NCBI GenBank assembly: GCA_037044905.1
Contig: JBAOKB010000125.1
Location: forward strand, 47,796 to 111,795
DNA from: Hortaea werneckii
Lineage: Eukaryota; Ascomycota; Dothideomycetes; Mycosphaerellales; Teratosphaeriaceae
Direction of reading: 5' to 3'
Length of the DNA stretch: 64,000 nt
Part shown: one piece after another, positions 1 to 11,072 of the stretch
Numbering within the stretch: the stretch's first letter is position 1
Layout of the letters: every line of letters begins with the position of its first letter
Made by a program: the position numbers and the translations under genes
Notes under the pieces: model-generated
What the model saw: the letters and a program-made list of their open reading frames with translations, nothing else
What the model was told of the DNA's origin: nothing
Database searches by the model: none

Positions 1-1814
1 ACTACAAAAATATTTAAGGCTAGATATATACTATCCGATAGTCTATCGAATACTCTCTACTATCGAAGTTGCTACCTATAACTATAGGATATCTAAGATA
101 TAGATAGCCTCTAATTTTAATAGTTATATACCTCGATTACTTAATACTATATTATAATAGCTATAGTCTAGCTCTTTCTTAAACTAATATTAATCCTTAG
201 TAAAGAGAAGTAGAAGGTATAGGAAGAAATAGACTAATTTCTTTAGATATCTATTATCGAGTAGATACTACCCTTAAAAACTAACTTAACTATACTAGAA
301 TTAATATTAGAAAACAAAGGATTAACTAATAGTATGTTTAATATAATCTATAATATATATAAAGAATAGATAAAGCGCCCTATAAAGTAGGCTTAAGAGT
401 ATATCTAATTATATTATAAGGACTAATAAATATAGGTAAATATTTTTAGGGTCTAACGCGAGCTTAGTAATAAAGTAGACAATAATAATAATATAAGTTA
501 GTTACTAGCTATACCTAGTCTCTTCTATTTCTAAATAGTAGTAGTTAACTAGCTAGCTAATACCTTCTAGAGAAATAATAGTACTAGTAGCTCTTCTCTA
601 TCTATATATTATAATATACTTAGCTAGAGATATATATTAAGTAAGGATTTACCGTTTAGCTATATTAAGCGCCTTATACTAGATAGTAGTACCTATCGAG
701 TTAGAGGTTTCCTATACTAAATATTTATAAAACCGATAGATAGATATTAGAACCTATATAATCGCGACGCCGTTTTATACGAGTTTTATAAGTAGGATAG
801 GGAGACGTTTTAGGCCTATATTAGTAAAATATATTACGCCTATCTCTCTATAAATATATAATAGTCTCTAGTAGGTATAATCGACCTTAAAAAATAATAA
901 GCTACTATAAAGAATCGAGTTAGGTATAGCGAAGAGTATTAGACAAACAATTTCTAATATCTATTATATATAGTAACCTATAAGGCTCTCCGCTATAGGA
1001 TTAAGTATATAGATATTAGTCTTATTCGATAGGTAATTAACTAATACGTACCTTTTTTTACAATATATAATAAGTAGAACTATACCCTTATTATATTATA
1101 GCTTAAGATAATAATTAATTTAGATGTTACTAAACTACTACTATAGTACGCGATCTTTACTAATAGTCTTATTAACCTCTATAATAAGTATAACTTATAG
1201 ATAGAAACTAACTACGTAAACAAAATACTTAACTGCTACCTTAAAAATATACTAAGTATCTAATAGAATAGTATATTTAATATAGAGTACTAATTACGAC
1301 TATAAATACTACTCGCTACCTACTATAGTAAGTTAAAGGAGCGGGTTAAGGATATTTTAGAAGAGATAAACAATAGGTACTATACGATACTAGTTAGTAT
1401 TAGGGAACTCTTTTACCTAGCCTATATCTTATTCTATATAGCGCTCTATTTTTAGAAGGGTATACTATACCTAGTTAGATAGTAAATACCCAATTTTTTT
1501 ACTATTAGAATAGTTAAACTAGTATAAGGTATACTAGAGCGCTTTAATATAAAATTTATAAAGGGTAATAAAGCCTTTATAGCGTTTACCTTAATAACTA
1601 ATATAATAGGAGACAGAGGCGATAAATATAAAAACAATAATCTTAATAACGACGCTACTAAATAATACCTAACTATAGTTAGCGACTTCTAGAGAATTAT
1701 AGATAGCAAATATCTTAACGAAAAGATAGGCGGCCTTATAGATCTAATAATATCTTTTATATTATAAGGTCCTAGAAAGTTATATATAGAATATTATAAA
1801 CCTAGCCTTATAAA

Positions 1815-1992
1815 AAGAGGGACGCTAAAATTACGATAAAAAAGAGTTCTCTATATAATCTAGTAATAGAAGAGAGGGATACTAAGGTTATAGCGAAAAA
1901 GAGTTCTTTATATAACCTAGTAATAGAAGAAAGGGATATTAAGATTATAGCGAAAAAGAGTTCTTTATATAATTTAATAATAAAAGAAGGGA
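1815..1992. repeat. 57-bp tandem repeat, about three copies
   Basis: The word GAGTTCT recurs at 1844, 1901 and 1958, a constant spacing of 57 bp, and the flanking sequence (TATATAA, TAGTAATAGAAGA, GGGATA) repeats with it. A partial copy precedes the first full one. The unit is 19 codons long and the copies differ mostly at C/T or G/A positions, as expected if RIP acted after the duplication. It lies inside the degraded element. Confidence 0.8.
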
Positions 1993-2000
1993 TAGCCTAG

Positions 2001-2072
2001 GTCGAATAAAAAAAACATATTATTTATAACCTTATAGGCTAAGATTAGATAAATTATGTTTTTTTGTTCGAC
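2001..2072. repeat. Inverted repeat inside the RIP relic
   Basis: GTCGAATAAAAAAAACATA at 2001-2019 is answered by its near reverse complement TATGTTTTTTTGTTCGAC at 2055-2072, leaving a loop of about 35 bp. The arms differ by one base and one length change. It could be a remnant of a terminal or internal structure of the old element, or a chance AT-rich hairpin. Confidence 0.6.
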
Positions 2073-2696
2073 TTATATAACGGTATTATATACTATAACG
2101 ACAATATAAATATCTATAATAGGCTAATTTAAAACTTTAAAAATAATATAAAAGTAAGTACAAAATAAAGTAAATATATATATATAATATAGATATAATA
2201 GATATATAATATACGATAGTAAATAGCCTACCTTTTATACCTTTAAAAAGCTCTCTCTTTTATTTATAACTACTACTCGGTACCTCCTTCTCTACTTAAT
2301 CGAATAAGCTTAATTATACCTATACCTACTCTACTTACTTATTTATATATTTATATATTAACTATAACTATATCTAAGAGGCGTAAAACCCGCTAAATAA
2401 TACGCGATAAAAAGTAAGAAGTAGTTAGGCGAGTATAAAAATAGAAAAGATAAGAAAGGGCTAAATATAAGGGATTAGATCTAATATAGCTCTTAATACT
2501 AGTAAATATAGACAAAGTATAGTAAAGAGACTCTTAGGACATACTATATAACTTCTATTAACCGCTAGTCTACCCTATTCTAACTACAAAATATCTAATA
2601 ATACTATAGCGCGCGTAATCTAAAGACACTATAAGCCTACTATCTAATAATCCTAATCGACTATAGGCCTAAGAATAAAGGATAGTTTTCTATAGT

Positions 2697-2946
2697 TATT
2701 AATAGAGTATTATCTAGTAGAATTAATAATAGAGTATCGCGCCTCTAACCTACGAATTAAGTATATACTAATAGAGCATTATAGCCCTAAATTATTAATA
2801 GAGTATCGCGGCTCTAAATTGTTAATAGAATATTGTATCCTAAAGTTATTAGGAGAGTATAGTAGCCCTAAGTTATTAGTAGAGTATAGTAGCCCTAAGT
2901 TATTAGTAAAGCGTAGTAGCCCTAAGTTATTAGTAAAATATAGTAC
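2697..2946. repeat. 27-bp tandem repeat, about eight degenerate copies
   Basis: Copies starting TTATTA or TTGTTA begin at 2792, 2819, 2846, 2873 and 2900, exactly 27 bp apart, with looser copies upstream from 2697. The unit is 9 codons; in one frame the better-kept copies read as a repeated LLVEYSSPK-like peptide. A 73-codon open stretch across it is most likely a by-product of the repeat rather than a gene, because the surrounding frames are full of stops. Confidence 0.8.
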
Positions 2947-5170
2947 TATAGATATATTACTAGCTACTACTATATTAATAGCTATCGACGTATTAGCTAT
3001 AGCCTTATTATCGACTATAGGAACTACCTTAGATATTTAGAGTATAGATATATATAGCTCTAGAGTATTATTTTAGTAGCTAGAAGACCTTTAAAAAGTA
3101 GTAGTAATATAATCCGAATACTAGGTATAGAATAAGGCCTATAATAATAACTCTAAGTATACTTAGGGCCCGACCTATATTAGCCCTTCTAAATCCTTTT
3201 ATAGTCGCCCCTTTAATATTTACTCTAGCGAGTAGGTTCTATACCCTTTTTATAGGCAAAGGAGACATTATATAATAAACTAAAAACATAGTACGACAGA
3301 GCTAAAAAAGAATATAGTAGACTAAAGAAACTATAAATCTTATATTATAAACTATAGGCTCTTAGACTATACTATATAAATCCTACGAAATAACCCTATT
3401 CTACTCTACCTTATTATACCTACTTAATATAGTAGATTCTCTAGCCTTTTTACTAATAGGTTTATTACTAATATTATAACTTTGTAGAAACTAGTAGTAC
3501 CCGATAATTAATAACTCTATATTACTAATATTACTTAGCCGCCTATCTTAACTATTTTAAAATACAAACTATATTTTTAATAAAGGGTTAAGCTTTTTTA
3601 GTAAGGGTACCTCTCTTTCTCTAGATTTTAAGATAGGTAAGGGCTCCCTATAAGGTATCCCTATTAGTAATCTAATAACTATTAACTATCCGCTAATATA
3701 TATAATATACTAAATACTAGCATTTGTTAGAAGGTTAGATCTAGTAAGGATTATTAGCGAGTTTTAGTACGACTTTACTAGCGACGTCTTTTAATAGCTA
3801 TTATAATTTAACTAAATAGGTAGTAATCCCCTTAATAATCTAACCTATTTTTACTAATATAAAATAGATAAAGATAACCCTATAACTATATTAGGATAGG
3901 TACTAAGGCCTTTAAACATTTTACTACCGCTACTTAGAAGATAAGGGGAATCTAAGGGCGCTTAACTACTAGAAAGTATTAAGCGATATAATAAGAGCGC
4001 TCGATATAGACTATTTAAAAGAATATAGCTTTATTTATAAGTAGCGGTATTAAATATATAGTAGTTATCGAAAATAATAAAAATAAGGCCGCTAATATTT
4101 CTATATTATCGACCTTCCTTATAAAAGGTAATACTACTACTACTAATTCCTCTACCTAAATTTATAGTAAGTAGGAAGAAAATCGGACGACCTTCTAATT
4201 TAAAAGATAAGAAGGGGCCTAGTAGCTAGCTAATATATATTTTATTATATAAAAGTTAGAGGAAGGAGGAGTAGCGCTAGCTAAAGTAAGTAGGTAACCT
4301 ACTTTAGAAAAGGATAGAAGACGCTAATAAGAGGCGCGCCTTTTATATTAGTTATATACTCGAAATAGTAGCTAGATATAAAACTAGGAATTTAAAAAAG
4401 TACAATAAGTATAAAAAATATAAACGAGCGTATTTTTTTTTATAAAAATAAATATAATATTAAAGTAACTTCCTATAGCAAATATATTAAAGGCGGATAT
4501 ACTTATTTAGGTAGTAATAATATATATAAAAAATAGGTAAAGGTAGTAGCTAAGGGCGATAATATTAAATATTCTAAAAAGGGATTTAGTTAGGGTAGAT
4601 AAAGTAACAATTTAGATAATAATAAAGGTAGTAGTAGAGGCAGTAGTAGATATAGGCTTAATAGTAACATAGCTAGCTCTAAGCTCTATACTAGGTAGTA
4701 GGTATAGGCCTTCTAGCGTATATAAAACTATATAGAAAAGGATTATTAATAGGGCCTTAGGGCTAGCTTTAGGCCTAGGCTATATAGGAAACAATTTTAT
4801 AAATAACCTTAATAATAGGGGCAAGGTTAGGCGATAAATATATTTTATTTCGACTTATAAGATATTCTATATAAGTAGAGGTCGAGTAGTAAATAGTTTT
4901 TAATATAACCTAGGTAGTAGAAGTTAGGTAAAAAATAGTTTTATTTATAACCTTAGTAATAGGGTTTTAGAAAATCTAAAATAGTAGTTCGATAGACTAA
5001 TATAATATCTACAATTATATTAACTTTATAACTTATATTATATATTCTACCTTTTTTATATAATAAAATCTATAATACTATTAAATTTTAAACTCTACGC
5101 GGACACTTACTAATTTAGTACTTAGTCTATATATAGAGCACGCTTCTTAAAGCGGTTTAGCGTACTATGT

Positions 5171-5489
5171 ATAGCGCCCCTACCTTAGTAGTCGGCGCGG
5201 TAACTAGATCCGAGTCTAGCGTGCCCTTGCGACAAGCTCGTGACCTTTCGTGGTCGAGTAGCCTTCCTCGCACTTCCTGGGAGGCGTCAAACTGGGCAAG
5301 TCGTCTGACCTCTTCCTTCCACACACCACACACCACACACCCTCTTCCGTCGCGTCCTTCCTACCCTTTCCATCTTGGCCAGCTGATGAGTGCGCTATTG
5401 AGGCGCGGCGTTTCCTGTCTGTCTCCTTGAACGACACTCAGCCTTTCGCTCCGCTCATCACTTGATCTTCTGTTTCTTAAGCGCACCGA
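5171..5489. other. Boundary and 5' flank of the glutaminase-like gene
   Basis: Base composition returns to normal here. A CA/CT-rich stretch (about 5320-5360) precedes the coding start, as in many fungal promoters and leaders. I see no clear TATA box or other identifiable regulator site. The distance from the RIP edge to the start codon is only about 300 bp. Confidence 0.5.
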
Positions 5490-7955
5490 ATGCCCAGGAT
5501 GCGCTCGTTCGACGCGACGTCCGTTTTAGCTGTAGCAGCCAGCCTGCTTGGCTACACTTCCGCTTCAACCCTGACTCCTCCCGTCCTCCCTCTCATCGTT
5601 CGCAACCCATACCTCTCGACATGGCTGGCCAATGCAAGGGAAGAGCCATGGTCCAAATGGCCGATGTTCTATACTGGCTCATCAATGGGCATGTCAGTCT
5701 TGGCTTCAGTGCCTGAAAGTTCAACTGTATACCCATTGCTCGGACGAGCTCATGACTCGCTCGATGAAGATGGCCGACATTACAATCTATCCTACCCGAC
5801 GTATCGAGGTGCACAGTATGATGCTTCGACAACCAACTTGACTTATAGCATTCCTTCTCCTAATGATTCAAAGGGTGGTGAAGCAGAGCTCACCCTCTCT
5901 TTCCTGTCACCCATAACACCTACCTCAACTCTTCGTCAATCGATCCCAGCCAGCTATCTCTCAGTCTACGTAAAAGGGTCATTCAACCTTGACGTCTACA
6001 TCGATCTAAATGGCCAGTGGGTGAGCGGAGATAGAGGCTCCGACATCGTCTGGTCTTTCAGCGAAACAGACTTTGATGACGCCAAACGACTTAAAACCTG
6101 GAAGGTCAAGAGACGGACCGAACAGCTATTTACAGAAGTAGGTGATCAGGCTGAATGGGGTGCATTGCACTTTACAGGACCTGCAGACGTCCATCATGAG
6201 GCTGGTACCTCAGCAATACTACGCCAACGCTTTTCCAAAACCGGCACATTACAAGACCGTGTCGACAATGAGTTCAGAGGTATCATGCAGGAAGAGCCGG
6301 TCTTTGCCTTTAGCAAGTCGTTCAATCTCTCCGCCACGTCTAGCTCTTCGTCTTCGGAGCAGGTGGAGGACTCCGTGCTCTTTACTATTGCCCACATCCA
6401 AGACCCAGTGACGCAGTTTGCTTCCGCACGAGGCTTGACATACATGCGTCCGCTTTGGGAGTCTTACTTCTACTCACACGAAGCTCTGATAAGTTACCAC
6501 TACCTCGACTTCAAGCACGCCACTGCTCTTGCGGCAAACTACTCCGAACAATCGGCCTACGATGCCTACCAGAGCGGTAGTGATAACTACCAGGATATCG
6601 TAGCACTCTCTGCACGACAGGTCATGGGTGCTACGTCCTTCTCCGGGACACCCGAGAACCCGATCCTCTTCCTGAAAGAGATCAGCAGTAACGGCAATAG
6701 CCAAACGGTCGATGTCATCTTTCCAGCCTTCCCATTCTTCCTTTACACCAATCCTCGCTGGCTCGCGTATCTTCTCGAGCCGCTCCTAGAGCATATGCTA
6801 AGTGGACAGTACCCTAATCAGTATACTATGCATGATCTTGGTACTCACTTCCCGAACTTGACGGGCCATGCAGATGGCAGGGATGAGTATATGCCTGTGG
6901 AGGAATGCGGAGATATGCTTATCATGGGATTAGCTCTGGTGAACAGTTTGAGTTATGGCGATGGGAAGGGGATGGCTGGCAGTATTTGGAGCTCACTAGG
7001 CGAAGGCAAGAGCGCCTCTGCCCTAGAAGCTGCGAACGATGTATCACTCTTTGCCTTGCCGGCAGCTCTTGAGACGAGAGAGGGTGTATTCGGTCTCGAC
7101 GACGCTTGGCTAAGCACGACGTCTGACCACTCTGCTAAGAAATGGCTTTCCCGCTCCTACCCTCTTTGGAAACAGTGGACATCTTATCTGGAAGAGTTCT
7201 CGCTAGAGCCTCAGAATCAGCTTTCGACGGATGATTTTGCCGGCTGGCTTGCTCTGCAGACCAATCTGGCTCTCAAGGGAATCATCGGCATCAAGGCCAT
7301 GTCGCAACTCGCAGAGGTCATGGGCGAGGAGAAGGACGCCAAGTACTATCGCAACGTAAGCGAGACGTACGTTAAGAAGTGGGAGGAGTATGGCATGAGC
7401 CGCGACGGCGGACGAGCGAAGCTGGCTTACGACTGGTACGGGAGCTGGACAACCTTGTACAGCTTGTATGCCGACGCGCTGCTCTGTTTCCACCCAGAAG
7501 GCAGCAACGACGCCAGCGACTCGCCAAGCCAACTCCCTTTAAATACCGACCAACAACCTCTAGCCGGCAACAACAAGCCCCCGTCAAACGACTCTGCCAA
7601 TTTCATCCCCGACCACATCTACACCACCCAGTCCCGCTGGTACGCCACCGCCATGCAGAAATACGGTCTCCCCCTCGACAGCCGCCACCTGTACACCAAA
7701 TCCGACTGGGAATTCCAAGCCGCGGCCGTCGCCTCGCAAGACACCCGGACGGAAATCTTAGACCGCGTCGCCAAGTGGCTGAATGAGACGGTGACCGATC
7801 GTCCCTTTACCGACCTCTACGTCACGGAGCGGAAGGGTGGGTTTCCCGGTCCCAATTTCTTCGCGCGACCGGTCGTCGGGAGTCATTTTGCGTTTTTGGC
7901 GCTGGAGCGGGCGTGTGGTGGGAAGGGTGCTGAGGCTTTTAGGTATCAGAGGTAG
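5490..7955 (+). CDS. gtaA: Secreted glutaminase A-like protein
   Basis: An intronless 821-residue protein of the fungal glutaminase A family, secreted enzymes that deamidate L-glutamine to glutamate. The first ~26 residues form a signal peptide (hydrophobic VLAVAASLLGYTSAS). The family order, DUF4964/DUF5127 in the first half and DUF4965 followed by DUF1793 (six-hairpin glycosidase-like) in the second, fits motifs such as WPMFYTGSSMGM near residue 60, SARQVMGATSFSG near 370, FPFFLYTNP near 415, MPVEECGDM near 465 and the C-terminal LYVTERKGGFPGPNFFARPVVG. Length is somewhat above the roughly 690 residues usual for the family, mainly through linkers. Several N-x-S/T sites fit secretion. ATG at 5490 is the first; a second ATG three codons on (5499) is equally possible. 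Secretion and family are well supported; glutamine as the actual substrate is inferred from the family. Confidence 0.85.
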   Translation: MPRMRSFDATSVLAVAASLLGYTSASTLTPPVLPLIVRNPYLSTWLANAREEPWSKWPMFYTGSSMGMSVLASVPESSTVYPLLGRAHDSLDEDGRHYNLSYPTYRGAQYDASTTNLTYSIPSPNDSKGGEAELTLSFLSPITPTSTLRQSIPASYLSVYVKGSFNLDVYIDLNGQWVSGDRGSDIVWSFSETDFDDAKRLKTWKVKRRTEQLFTEVGDQAEWGALHFTGPADVHHEAGTSAILRQRFSKTGTLQDRVDNEFRGIMQEEPVFAFSKSFNLSATSSSSSSEQVEDSVLFTIAHIQDPVTQFASARGLTYMRPLWESYFYSHEALISYHYLDFKHATALAANYSEQSAYDAYQSGSDNYQDIVALSARQVMGATSFSGTPENPILFLKEISSNGNSQTVDVIFPAFPFFLYTNPRWLAYLLEPLLEHMLSGQYPNQYTMHDLGTHFPNLTGHADGRDEYMPVEECGDMLIMGLALVNSLSYGDGKGMAGSIWSSLGEGKSASALEAANDVSLFALPAALETREGVFGLDDAWLSTTSDHSAKKWLSRSYPLWKQWTSYLEEFSLEPQNQLSTDDFAGWLALQTNLALKGIIGIKAMSQLAEVMGEEKDAKYYRNVSETYVKKWEEYGMSRDGGRAKLAYDWYGSWTTLYSLYADALLCFHPEGSNDASDSPSQLPLNTDQQPLAGNNKPPSNDSANFIPDHIYTTQSRWYATAMQKYGLPLDSRHLYTKSDWEFQAAAVASQDTRTEILDRVAKWLNETVTDRPFTDLYVTERKGGFPGPNFFARPVVGSHFAFLALERACGGKGAEAFRYQR

Positions 7956-8883
7956 ATTTTCGGGTGGAATGGCAGGAACAAAAGCCAGGATGTTCGAATG
8001 GATTTGGATGAAGCAATACGTCTACGAATTTCTTGTGGCGAGATGGGTTTTGTCTTTAGTCTTTGGACTGGAAGGACATCTACAAAGCTTGCGTGCGGTT
8101 TATTGAGCACTCTGACGAAAGGAAACTAACGGCCCTGGGAACTTCGACTCTTGAAGGAAGAGAACGTGTGACGGACTGCGTTTTATCACCTTCCAAATCG
8201 GTGTGTATATGTTTTCAATTATGTTACAAGCAATGCGAACACGATTGTTTGAAAGCTTTTGATGCCCTGTGCCTTCTGGCTCAGTATTCCCGCCTAAGAC
8301 ATGCACCTTGCGGCCATGTATCTTAGTCCAAACCTTTGCCCCTCATCCTAGGGCCAAAGGCATGTGCCAAGCAAGGCACCAAGGTGATGCCAAGTCTCCG
8401 AGGTAACAGCTTCATCCGACTTCACATCTGATGAAGCAGCTTGAACTTTGAGTCGTTTCCTCCGCACTTTCCCCCCCGCGCTACTGGAGTTGCGATTCCT
8501 TTAAGGCTGGCACGAGACCGGAACGAGTGATGATCTTCATTATTTGCGAAGTGTATAGATTGGAATTGCAGCGACGGTGCAAAGGTTGCAATGCGGACTA
8601 TGCTCGACTGACCACAGGACAGAGTGACGCGCTCCGAGGATGGGATTCAATCCGAGGATGCAACGGGGTGGGGGAGATTCGAGCGCAGTGGCATTCCCGT
8701 GACGAGGTAGCATCAAAGGTCTGAGTGGAGGGATATAAAACTGAATGAAGATCTCGCCTTGACGATCATATCAGAACATCCAAGTCAACCGCATCCGATC
8801 GAAACCTTGTCACCCTTCTCAAAACACGCAGAACCGAATCTCGGTTTTCTTACGGATCTCCCAAAGTCACTCCGGAAGTAAAG
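7956..8883. other. Intergenic: 3' flank of glutaminase gene and promoter of HsbA gene
   Basis: No coding region is supported here; the open frames are short and without recognisable protein sequence. The last 200 bp act as promoter and leader of the downstream gene and include a TATA-like box. Confidence 0.5.
8733..8740 (+). promoter_or_regulatory. TATA-like box of the HsbA gene
   Basis: ATATAAAA lies about 145 bp upstream of the ATG at 8884, a distance compatible with a short leader. It is the clearest TATA element in the window and would suit a strongly, conditionally expressed secreted protein. Identified from sequence only. Confidence 0.5.
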
Positions 8884-9399
8884 ATGCTGGCCTACACCGC
8901 CGCCTTCTTCGGCCTTCTCGCCAGCACAGTCTATGCAGATGGAGCCGCGATCCTAAAGTCCCTGGATGAGATCTCCGCCTCAACCAACAAGCTCAACGAC
9001 GACGTCGTCGCCTTCAACGGTGACTTGCTAGGCGCTCTCCCCATTGCAGCGGACTCCATCGCCCTCCTTGAAAGCATCCACTCCGGCACCAAGACAGCCA
9101 AGGCCTCCGACCCTCTGACCTTTGACGAGACCATCAAAGTCGCCGGCGCCACTTTCGGCCTGCAGTCGACGGTCAACATGACCTTAGCCAATATCGAGGA
9201 CGCGAAGTCCAAGTTCGACAAGTTGCTGCTCAGCCCGGTGATCCTGGGTAATTTGAAGCTGGATAAGTCCGCCACGGACGAGTTTAGTATGGCTGTTACG
9301 GAGAAGGTGCCGGAGAACTTGCAGGCGACTGCTATGCAGCTCACGGCTGGGTTTGATGCGGCGTTCGATGAGGCTATCGCTACCTATAAGCTGTTCTAG
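8884..9399 (+). CDS. HsbA-type cell surface protein
   Basis: A 171-residue secreted protein of the hydrophobic surface binding protein A (HsbA, PF12296) family, which includes Aspergillus HsbA and the cell-wall mannoprotein MP1 type. A signal peptide (MLAYTAAFFGLLASTVYA) is followed by one helical domain with the family pattern: ILKSLDEISASTNKLNDDV early, a central TIKVAGATFGLQSTVNMTL and a C-terminal AMQLTAGFDAAFDEAI. There is a single N-x-T site. HsbA proteins adsorb to hydrophobic surfaces and help recruit lytic enzymes; others bind fatty acids. No serine/threonine-rich GPI tail follows, so it is probably released or loosely wall-bound. Intronless, ATG preceded by a purine-rich AAAG context. 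Confidence 0.85.
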   Translation: MLAYTAAFFGLLASTVYADGAAILKSLDEISASTNKLNDDVVAFNGDLLGALPIAADSIALLESIHSGTKTAKASDPLTFDETIKVAGATFGLQSTVNMTLANIEDAKSKFDKLLLSPVILGNLKLDKSATDEFSMAVTEKVPENLQATAMQLTAGFDAAFDEAIATYKLF

Positions 9400-9590
9400 A
9401 AGGTTCTTCGGTGTATAGCCTGTTAAATGATAAGAGTGGAGTTTGATGTAGCCTTCTATGAGGGTTACAAAATGTACTTTCGGCATCTCTCCCTTTTCCC
9501 CTTTCCTTCTTCTTTTCTACTCTTACTGATTGTCTTCATTGCTGGTCGTTCTTTGGGGTTTTGAAAGTTTGTTTGTCATTTGCTTACGGT

Positions 9591-10505
9591 TTACTTGAGC
9601 TCGCCCATCGAAGGACCATTATCGATCGGCGGCAGGGTAGTGTTGGCCTGAGTTGATTCGTTCCAGCCTATCCACGCAGCTTCAGTCGCATTTGCCATGA
9701 TAGCTTGCATGAATTCTTTGCTCATGAGCCAGGGCACGAAAGTTCCGAGGAATGATCCGAAGAAAACAGCCCAGCAAAAGTTTATGCCCTGCTCAAAGGG
9801 CAATCGGTGCTGAACGGGTATGATCGCAAGACCGATAAGCGAAACAATGGGTGAGATGCTGAACCAATGAATCACCGTCTCGAAAAGTGTGGCCTGCGGG
9901 TCTTCACTTAGCAAGGTCTTCAAACGCAAATTTCTTGTACGTACCAATAGAAGATCCTCCCAAATTTGAGATAGCGACCGGAGATGGCTGGCGTCGTCAA
10001 TGATGTGGTATGCCGACGCCATGACGGCGAATGTAATGGTATTATTAATCAACCATTTGAGGAAGACATTGCACCAACTGATTGAAGCTCGTCTGACTCT
10101 CCCTTTGGCAATAAGCCTTTTCATGACTTCGTCCTCCATCATGTCATCGTCGTCCGTGACCTTCGCCTTTTCCTGGGCGGTAAAGCTGTTACCTTGCGGT
10201 CTTGTTGGCAAGTATCGTTCAAGAAGACATTGCCACTGGTAGTTTGCGAGAGACAATACAAGTTGGATGGCAAGATTCCGCGGTAGTTTATCGAAATAGA
10301 ATGACTTTGCGGGCTTTGAGCCGTCACCGTCCTCGTCCAGATCTTTCTCGCTCCATGGGAATTGCTGCGGCAGGCCTTCCTCGAAAGTTTTCCAGGCCTT
10401 GTCCCAGTACCTATGTTCCAAGTGCTTGTTTGCAGCCAGTATGACCAAGCTAAATCCAACGGCTTTGAGCATAGGCCGCCAGCCAGTAACAGAAGGTGTA
10501 GACAT
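9591..10505 (-). CDS. Unknown multi-pass membrane protein
   Basis: An intronless 304-residue protein I do not recognise. Hydrophobic segments near residues 13-26, 144-165, 213-232 and 242-262 suggest three or four membrane passes; an acidic run (DDDDMMEDE) sits near residue 118 and the C-terminal 40 residues after the last segment are soluble with N-x-T sites. No enzyme motif was seen. The gene starts at an ATG on the minus strand and is divergent from the NTF2-like gene at 11073. Conserved-looking composition and a clean long frame make it a likely real gene of unknown role. Confidence 0.7.
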   Translation of the reverse strand: MSTPSVTGWRPMLKAVGFSLVILAANKHLEHRYWDKAWKTFEEGLPQQFPWSEKDLDEDGDGSKPAKSFYFDKLPRNLAIQLVLSLANYQWQCLLERYLPTRPQGNSFTAQEKAKVTDDDDMMEDEVMKRLIAKGRVRRASISWCNVFLKWLINNTITFAVMASAYHIIDDASHLRSLSQIWEDLLLVRTRNLRLKTLLSEDPQATLFETVIHWFSISPIVSLIGLAIIPVQHRLPFEQGINFCWAVFFGSFLGTFVPWLMSKEFMQAIMANATEAAWIGWNESTQANTTLPPIDNGPSMGELK

Positions 10506-11072
10506 TGTGAGCAGTGCTTTGACGTGGAATGGTGGATCTTAATACAGAGGGTGTCAACTGGGAACGTCTCACTGCAGATACTTACTCGGTTTCAAATACT
10601 TTACTCTTCATTCACGCTGGCGGGGCGCAGCAGTCCGCCGCTTCGAGCGAAGGATTGCTGGTGAACTTACCGGAACCTCCGTTCATCCCAGATTGGAAGA
10701 TTATCTGCGCATGGCCACAGCGTTTCGGACCGAACGGATGATTCAGCACTCGCAGCTGGGTGTCACGACGCCAGAATCAGTCACGATACCGATTTAAACT
10801 TGATGTTGACATGCGAACTATCAAACAACATCTGAATATTCACACACGCATCGAGAGAAGGATACGAAGAGGCTTCGGGCAGGCAACACTCGGAGTCATG
10901 GCTGATGTCACGTGTTGTGGCTATGGCCCGTCGTAACCGAGCTTCAACCTCACTTCATCCGTAAACCATCGTCATCGCGCTTCATAGGATCCGACGTACG
11001 TTGCTCTCAGCAATCACAGGCTGACCTGCTCTTCTACTGATATACCGGGTATTGTATTGAAAATACTGGCCT
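10506..11072. other. Divergent intergenic region
   Basis: Shared 5' region of the membrane protein gene (minus) and the NTF2-like gene (plus). I see no identifiable motif beyond ordinary sequence. Confidence 0.4.

Larger units (their letters stand above)
1..5170. repeat. RIP-degraded repeat element relic
   Basis: This block is TA-rich and nearly lacks CpA and TpG, while CpG, CpC and CpT are still present; TpA is everywhere. That is the signature of repeat-induced point mutation, which converts CpA to TpA on both strands of duplicated DNA in ascomycetes. All frames are riddled with stops, so no gene survives. Two internal tandem repeats have unit lengths of 57 and 27 bp, both multiples of three, suggesting that parts were once coding. 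I looked for reverse transcriptase, integrase and transposase motifs by eye and could not identify any with confidence, so the element class is unknown; an LTR retrotransposon would be the usual suspect. No terminal repeat pair was recognised, and the left end runs off the window. The right edge is sharp: normal TpG/CpA-containing sequence begins between about 5160 and 5220. Confidence 0.85.

Noticed and set aside
2819..3040. 73-codon open frame with LLVEYSSPK-like repeats
   Set aside because: It is a translation of the 27-bp array inside a RIP-destroyed block, flanked by stops, with no protein family features.
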